From Actinokineospora spheciospongiae (lineage in GTDB: Bacteria; Actinomycetota; Actinomycetes; Mycobacteriales; Pseudonocardiaceae), in the NCBI RefSeq assembly GCF_000564855.1, contig NZ_AYXG01000043.1, forward strand, positions 1 through 64,000: 64,000 bases of DNA, given 5' to 3'. Under the pieces are notes generated by a model. That model did no database searches and was not told where the DNA came from. It saw nothing but the letters and a program-made list of their open reading frames with translations. This document shows, in pieces, positions 60,037-64,000 of this stretch (the first letter of the stretch is position 1; each line of letters opens with the position of its first letter). The position numbers were made by a program, and so were the translations under genes.

Positions 60037-61338
60037 ATGACGACTTCTTCGATCAGCAGGCGCAAGGCTGGCGAGGACGCCGAGGTGATCGTCGTGGGCG
60101 CGGGCCCCGCAGGTTCGACCGCGGCCACCTACCTCGCCCGCGCGGGCCTGGACGTCCTGCTGCTCGAGAAGAGCACCTTCCCCCGCGAGAAGGTCTGCGG
60201 CGACGGGCTCACCCCCCGCGGCGTCAAGCAGCTCATCGACCTCGGCGTCGACACCAGGGAAGAGGCGGGCTGGCTGCACAACCGCGGCCTGCGCGTGGTC
60301 GGCGGCGGGGTCACCCTGGAACTGGACTGGCCGGACCTGGCCACCTTCCCCCCGTACGGCGTCGTCCGCCCCCGCCAGGACTTCGACGAGATGCTGGCCC
60401 GCACCGCCCAGCGCGCGGGCGCCCGCCTCCTGGAGCAGACCACGGTCACCGGCGCCGTCACCGACGACCGCACCGGCCGCGTCGTCGGCGTGACCGCCAA
60501 GGCGGGCCCGGACAAGACCCCGGTCACCTACCGCGCGCCCCTGGTCCTGGCCTGCGACGGCGTCTCCGCCCGCCTGGCCCTCTCGGTCGGCCTGGACAAG
60601 ATCGAATCCCGCCCCATGGGCGTCGCGGTCCGCCGCTACTACGCCAGCCCCCGCAGCAAGGACGACTACCTGGAGTCGCACCTGGAGCTGTGGGACCGGT
60701 CCGACCCGGCCAACCCGGTCCTGCTCCCCGGCTACGGCTGGATCTTCGGCATGGGCGACGGCACCGTCAACGTCGGCCTGGGCATCCTGTCAACGTCGAA
60801 GGCGTTCGGCAGCACCGACTACCGCAAGCTGCTCACGTCCTGGCTGGACGGAACCCCCGAGGAGTGGGGCTTCCGCGAGCACAACGCCACCGGCAAGATC
60901 GGCGGCGCGGCCCTCCCCATGGGCTTCAACCGCACCCCCCACTACCGCGACGGCCTGCTCCTGGTCGGCGACGCGGGCGGCATGGTCAACCCCTTCAACG
61001 GCGAGGGCATCGGCTACGCCATGGAGTCAGCCAGGATCGCCGCCGAGTGCGTCATCCAGGCCCTGGCCCGCGCCGAGGGCCCGGCCAGGGAGAAGGCCCT
61101 GCACGGCTACCCGGTCGCCCTCCAGCAGGCACTCGGCAGCTACTACCGCTTGGGCAACATCTTCTCCAAGCTCATCGGCAACCCGAAGGTCATGGCCCTC
61201 GCCACCAAGTACGGCCTCCCCCGCCAGACGCTGATGAAGCTCGTGCTCAAGCTCCTGGCGGGCCTCTACGACCCCAAGGACGGCGACGCCTTCGACAAGG
61301 TCATCGTCGCCGCCACCAGGATGGCCCCCACCGTCTGA
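60037..61338 (+). CDS. menJ: Geranylgeranyl-reductase-family flavoprotein, probable menaquinone reductase MenJ
   Basis: A 433-residue flavoprotein: FAD motif VIVVGAGPAGSTAATYLARA, the family signature PREKVCGDGLTPRG, PYGVVRPRQDFDEMLA, and GLLLVGDAGGMVNPFNGEGI. The M. tuberculosis orthologue Rv0561c (MenJ) saturates the beta-isoprene of menaquinone and follows menG, as here; the function is thus inferred from sequence and synteny. ATG 60037 is leaderless with TAGACT (60024-60029) seven bases upstream. Confidence 0.88.
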   Translation: MTTSSISRRKAGEDAEVIVVGAGPAGSTAATYLARAGLDVLLLEKSTFPREKVCGDGLTPRGVKQLIDLGVDTREEAGWLHNRGLRVVGGGVTLELDWPDLATFPPYGVVRPRQDFDEMLARTAQRAGARLLEQTTVTGAVTDDRTGRVVGVTAKAGPDKTPVTYRAPLVLACDGVSARLALSVGLDKIESRPMGVAVRRYYASPRSKDDYLESHLELWDRSDPANPVLLPGYGWIFGMGDGTVNVGLGILSTSKAFGSTDYRKLLTSWLDGTPEEWGFREHNATGKIGGAALPMGFNRTPHYRDGLLLVGDAGGMVNPFNGEGIGYAMESARIAAECVIQALARAEGPAREKALHGYPVALQQALGSYYRLGNIFSKLIGNPKVMALATKYGLPRQTLMKLVLKLLAGLYDPKDGDAFDKVIVAATRMAPTV

Positions 61339-61410
61339 CCGGGCGCTGAGTCGCCGACCTGTTGCCCCGCAACCGAAGCCCGGGGCTGCTGTGGCGTGAT
61401 GGAGGACTCG

Positions 61411-61890
61411 ATGGGTGCGTTCGACGTGCCGCTGGATGATGAACGCACCCAACTGGACGCGTTCGTCGAGGAGTACCGCGCCGCCGTCGAGGCGACGCTG
61501 GACTCCCTCACGGAGGAACAGGCCCGCCGCGCACTCGTCCCGTCGGCGACGACGCTGCTCGGGCTGCTCAAGCACGTCACGTGGATGCAGCGGGTGTGGT
61601 TCGAGGAGTGCGTGGGCGGCACGCCCCGCCGGGAACTCGGCCTGGTGGGAAACCCGGACGAGTCCTTCCGCCTCGCCGACGGCGACACCGTCGCCTCGGT
61701 CACCGCGGCCCACCGGGAAGCCTGCGCCACGGCCAGGACCGCGGTCGCGGACCTGCCGCTGGACACCGTGGTGACCGGCCACCGGACCGGACCGCGCACG
61801 CTCCGCTGGGTGTACCTGCAAGTCCTGCGGGAACTGGCCCACCACTGCGGCCACGCCGACATCCTCCGCGAACAGGTCCTCGCCGACTGA
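61411..61890 (+). CDS. DinB/DUF664 family protein
   Basis: A 159-residue four-helix DinB-fold protein. Metal-binding histidines are probably in LGLLKHVTWMQRVWF and VLRELAHHCGHADILREQ. In actinobacteria such proteins are often mycothiol-dependent transferases or of unknown function. ATG 61411 has GGAGGA four bases upstream; earlier GTG/ATG codons at 61396-61399 are less likely. Confidence 0.88.
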   Translation: MGAFDVPLDDERTQLDAFVEEYRAAVEATLDSLTEEQARRALVPSATTLLGLLKHVTWMQRVWFEECVGGTPRRELGLVGNPDESFRLADGDTVASVTAAHREACATARTAVADLPLDTVVTGHRTGPRTLRWVYLQVLRELAHHCGHADILREQVLAD

Positions 61891-62060
61891 GTTCACCCAC
61901 CCGCAGTTCTGGGCTCCCTCGCGCGACCACCCTCCGAACTCCGGAAAGAGACCACCAAGAGACACCACCAAGCAACACGTCGCCCGTTCGTGCAAGACCG
62001 TCAACCCGGTTTTTTCTCAATCGTCCGCCTTCCGGGCGCTTTGTGACGACAGAAAAACCC

Positions 62061-62112
62061 GTGAACGGCAGCAAGCCCCCGACCGCATGGCCGGGGGCTT
62101 GCTGCCGTTCAC
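62061..62112. terminator. Very strong hairpin, 21-bp perfect stem
   Basis: 62061-62081 (GTGAACGGCAGCAAGCCCCC and G) pairs with its exact reverse complement at 62092-62112 around a 10-base loop. It lies 21 bp after the stop of the minus-strand micro-protein operon and 170 bp after the DinB gene, and can serve both. The stretch 61891-62060 before it contains nothing else that I can identify. Confidence 0.85.
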
Positions 62113-62133
62113 GAACGCCGTGGCCTGACCCGC

Positions 62134-62346
62134 TCACACGGGGGGGACGATTCCGGGAAAGTGTCCCACGGTCTGACAGTGTGGGCACGGGCGTCCATTG
62201 TCCACCGTGCGAGGTACACCACCGATGATGGCGAGCTTGGGGTCCGCGATCAGGCCCCCGCCGCCACACAGCACGCACACCGTGTGGGTCTCCGACGGGA
62301 CCTCCACGTCGTCGCCTGTCTCGTCGTCCCCGTAGCCGCCGTTCAT
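62134..62346 (-). CDS. Small CxxCxGxG zinc-binding protein, 70 aa
   Basis: Two cysteine pairs, VCVLCGGGGLIADPKLAIIG and GRPCPHCQTVGHFPG, make a DnaJ-type zinc ribbon (C-x2-C-G-G-G and C-P-x-C). The N-terminus is acidic. GAGGCGG lies six bases before the ATG. Second gene of a minus-strand pair; the partner (46 aa) has the same kind of motif. Function unknown. Confidence 0.78.
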   Translation of the reverse strand: MNGGYGDDETGDDVEVPSETHTVCVLCGGGGLIADPKLAIIGGVPRTVDNGRPCPHCQTVGHFPGIVPPV

Positions 62347-62367
62347 CTGTGCCGCCTCACTGGTTCG

Positions 62368-62508
62368 TCATGCGTCCACCCACTGCGACCCGTCGCACTG
62401 CGGGCACGTGATCTTCTCGTCCACTGTTCCGCCGCGCCCGCCCGTGCTCGCGGCGCGCTGCACGGTCACCCACCCCGTGCCGTTGCAACTCGGGCAAATC
62501 TGCTTCAT
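62368..62508 (-). CDS. Tiny CxxCxGxG zinc-binding protein, 46 aa
   Basis: MKQICPSCNGTGWVTVQRAA, then ITCPQCDGSQWVDA: a complete DnaJ central-domain-like zinc-binding hairpin (CPSCNGTG...CPQCDGSQ) and almost nothing else. AGGAAGG precedes the ATG by about ten bases, and TACACT (minus strand 62536-62531) is a likely -10 box. The 70-residue partner starts 21 bp after its stop. Role unknown; perhaps an RNA- or protein-binding adaptor. Confidence 0.82.
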   Translation of the reverse strand: MKQICPSCNGTGWVTVQRAASTGGRGGTVDEKITCPQCDGSQWVDA

Positions 62509-62976
62509 TGAATTTTTGCCTTCCTGGTGGAGTGTACTCCGACAAGCCGCAGCGCATGGCGCACGTCGTGGTGCGACAATTCCCGATTCAACTTGTGACA
62601 TGGAACCGCCGATCGGGCAATCTGCGAATTACCGCTCCAATAGGTGGCGCGGCGCGGTCCGCACCACAGGCATATCGCCGCGTCCTTGATGTCGAGACCG
62701 GATTCCGCGTTTCATGGGTGGAGCGCTGATCGGCCGTTCGCCTCGGATTGCGACTCCCGGTGCCATTCCACCGAGGCGGTGCCCGGTCGGGTGGATGTCG
62801 ATCTTGGTCTGTGGGCAACCTGGGCCGATCTTGCCTGTGGACAACTCGGGGGAGGGGGAAGCAATACACCCGTACTGGTGAGTCCGCCCAGGTCACGGCC
62901 ATGAGAATGGTCACGCAGAGTTGTCCGGGACCCAGGGTTTCGCGTTGTGAGCCGCGTCCTACACTGGCCCCGATGC
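62509..62976. other. Intergenic region upstream of nuo
   Basis: About 470 bases, AT-richer than the surroundings. It contains the -10 box of the micro-protein operon (62531-62536, minus) and a single Rex half-site (TTGTGAG at 62945-62951). No gene is convincing; open frames here lack conserved features. Confidence 0.4.
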
Positions 62977-62994
62977 TTGTGAACCCGTTCACAC
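62977..62994. promoter_or_regulatory. Rex operator 1 upstream of nuoA
   Basis: TTGTGAACCCGTTCACAC matches TTGTGAA-N4-TTCACAA at 13 of 14 defined positions (last base C). Its centre is 32 bp from that of the second site, about three helical turns, so both could be bound on the same face. Confidence 0.88.
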
Positions 62995-63008
62995 CAGGCT
63001 GCGCCAGC

Positions 63009-63026
63009 TTGTGAATGTTTTCACAA
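63009..63026. promoter_or_regulatory. Rex operator 2 upstream of nuoA
   Basis: TTGTGAATGTTTTCACAA is a perfect Rex consensus. TTCACA at 63020-63025 within it may serve as -35 box, with TGGTAT (63043-63048) or an adjacent TATGGG as -10. The nuo operon is a known Rex target in Streptomyces. Confidence 0.92.
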
Positions 63027-63050
63027 TCATCACCCGATCGCATGGTATGG

Positions 63051-63066
63051 GTTAGGGCTGCCTAAC
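63051..63066. promoter_or_regulatory. Inverted repeat in the nuo leader
   Basis: GTTAGG-GCTG-CCTAAC: six-base arms around a 4-bp centre, just after the probable -10 region. It recalls the arms of DtxR/IdeR iron boxes, but the spacing differs. It could be a second operator or a small RNA hairpin in the leader. Confidence 0.4.
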
Positions 63067-63129
63067 AACGGGTGGTGTGACCGATGCCCCATAGGGTTCG
63101 GGCCGGAGGAAGCGGGAAAGGACGACGGA

Positions 63130-63534
63130 GTGCCCATGCTCGTAGCCCAATCTTCGGACGTGTCGTCGGACCTGGGGATCTACCTCCCCCTGGTGGTGAT
63201 GTTCGCGCTGGCCGCGGCGTTCGCGGTGTTCTCCGCGCTCCTGGGACCCCTGGTCGGGCCCAGCCGCTACAACCGGGCGAAGTTCCAGGCCTACGAGTGC
63301 GGCATCGAGCCATCGCCGCAGCCGGTGGTGGGCGGTGGCCGCGTGCCGGTCGCCTACTACCTGACGGCCATGCTGTTCATCCTGTTCGACATCGAGATGG
63401 TGTTCCTCTACCCGTTCGCGGTGTCGGCGGACGTCCTCGGTCTGTTCGGACTGGTCGAGATCTTCTTGTTCATCGCGACGGTCGGCTTCGCCTACGCCTA
63501 CGTGTGGCGGCGCGGCGGCCTCGACTGGAACTGA
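63130..63534 (+). CDS. nuoA: NADH-quinone oxidoreductase subunit A
   Basis: Small membrane subunit of Complex I, 134 residues with three helices ([59 protein letters not shown]). The conserved loop [15 protein letters not shown] and the [10 protein letters not shown] motif, both near the quinone and proton path, are intact. GTG 63130 follows GGAAAGGA; ATG 63136 is an alternative. First gene of the nuo operon, under two Rex sites. Confidence 0.96.
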   Translation: MPMLVAQSSDVSSDLGIYLPLVVMFALAAAFAVFSALLGPLVGPSRYNRAKFQAYECGIEPSPQPVVGGGRVPVAYYLTAMLFILFDIEMVFLYPFAVSADVLGLFGLVEIFLFIATVGFAYAYVWRRGGLDWN

Positions 63535-63551
63535 CGGGAGGCACTGAGGTC

Positions 63552-64000
63552 ATGGGACTCGAGGAAAAGCTCCCCAACGGCATCATGCTGGCCAGCTTGG
63601 AGAAGCTGGTGAACTGGGGCCGCAAGAACTCGCTGTGGCCCGCCACCTTCGGGCTGGCCTGCTGCGCGATCGAGATGATGACGACCGGCGGACCCCGCTA
63701 CGACATCGCCCGGTTCGGCATGGAGGCCTTCCGCGCCTCGCCGCGCCAGGCCGACCTGATGATCGTCGCGGGCCGGGTGACCAACAAGATGGCCCCGGTC
63801 CTGCGCCAGATCTACGACCAGATGGCCGAGCCGCGCTGGGTGCTGGCCATGGGCGTGTGCGCCTCCTCCGGCGGCATGTTCAACAACTACGCCGTGGTGC
63901 AGGGCGTCGACCACATCGTCCCGGTCGACATGTACCTGCCCGGCTGCCCGCCGCGGCCGGAGATGCTGATCGACGCGATCCTGAAGCTGCACGCCAAGAT
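63552..64000 (+). CDS. nuoB: NADH-quinone oxidoreductase subunit B (5' part, cut by window end)
   Basis: The first 149 codons and two bases are present; the gene runs off the window. NuoB carries cluster N2, the last iron-sulfur cluster before the quinone. The ligand cysteines are visible: [10 protein letters not shown] (two adjacent), [14 protein letters not shown] and [11 protein letters not shown]. Start ATG after GGGAGG, 17 bases after the nuoA stop. Confidence 0.96.
   Translation, partial: MGLEEKLPNGIMLASLEKLVNWGRKNSLWPATFGLACCAIEMMTTGGPRYDIARFGMEAFRASPRQADLMIVAGRVTNKMAPVLRQIYDQMAEPRWVLAMGVCASSGGMFNNYAVVQGVDHIVPVDMYLPGCPPRPEMLIDAILKLHAK

Noticed and set aside
62508-62729. 73-codon plus-strand frame upstream of nuo
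   Set aside because: It overlaps the promoter of the micro-protein operon and lacks a ribosome binding site; the sequence has no known motif.

Overview
The window is about 64 kb of very GC-rich DNA from a filamentous actinomycete, most likely a member of the Pseudonocardiales (Actinokineospora/Saccharothrix-like). I infer this from codon use (GC-ending third positions, many GTG starts), frequent leaderless promoters (a TANNNT box 6-8 nt before the start codon), orthologues of the Streptomyces developmental regulators BldN and BldC, a Rex redox repressor, and gene order matching the Mycobacterium tuberculosis Rv0500-Rv0561c region. The genus is inference; no rRNA or other marker is present.

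Layout. 1-896: an apparently intact IS5-type insertion sequence with a programmed -1 frameshift. 1.2-6.7 kb: proline dehydrogenase, a thioesterase, proC, an excisionase-type DNA-binding protein, the 33-residue ribosomal protein bS22, an SDR/epimerase and an acyltransferase. 6.7-11.2 kb (minus strand): a cytochrome P450, a SerB1-like HAD phosphatase, a DUF5667 protein that looks like RsbN, and an ECF sigma factor matching BldN. 11.4-20.8 kb: acyl-CoA ligase, glutaredoxin, a membrane sulfite-oxidase-type molybdoenzyme, then rex-hemA-hemC-hemD-hemB. 20.8-24.9 kb is accessory: a Scr1-type XRE/DUF397 pair, a VOC protein, a gene remnant, an APH-like kinase and a dienelactone-hydrolase-like protein. 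25.0-28.1 kb: a run of small membrane proteins, several clearly paralogous. 28.2-34.0 kb: hemL, a histidine phosphatase and the System II cytochrome c assembly genes (resA-like, ccdA, resB, ccsB). 34.1-38.3 kb: a ParA/MinD-like ATPase with an 11-residue repeat, BldC, an AsnC regulator and a cysteine-desulfhydrase-like enzyme. 38.4-40.1 kb: a three-gene type VII secretion-related operon. 40.1-41.3 kb: a non-coding segment with a large imperfect inverted repeat and a long, almost adenine-free GGCYY repeat array. 41.4-61.3 kb: menaquinone genes (menD, menB, menE, menA, menG, menJ) interspersed with an arylamine N-acetyltransferase, a GntR-TetR fusion regulator facing a flavin monooxygenase, membrane proteins, an IMPase-like protein and an MgtA-like mannosyltransferase. 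62-64 kb: two tiny CxxCxGxG zinc-binding proteins, then two Rex operators in front of nuoA and nuoB (truncated by the window end).

How it works together. Most of the core genes build the respiratory chain: heme (hemA, C, D, B, L), covalent attachment of heme to c-type cytochromes (ResA/CcdA/ResB/CcsB), menaquinone (Men proteins) and Complex I (Nuo). Rex boxes in front of rex-hemACD and in front of nuo tie heme synthesis and Complex I to the NADH/NAD+ ratio. menC and menF are not in the window.

Most plausible under-described items: the GGCYY array with its neighbouring inverted repeat (40.25-41.1 kb), the type VII-related operon (38.4-40.1 kb), the tandem membrane-protein family (25.0-27.8 kb) and the CxxCxGxG micro-protein pair (62.1-62.5 kb). 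All statements about families come from reading the sequence and from memory; no database was searched.
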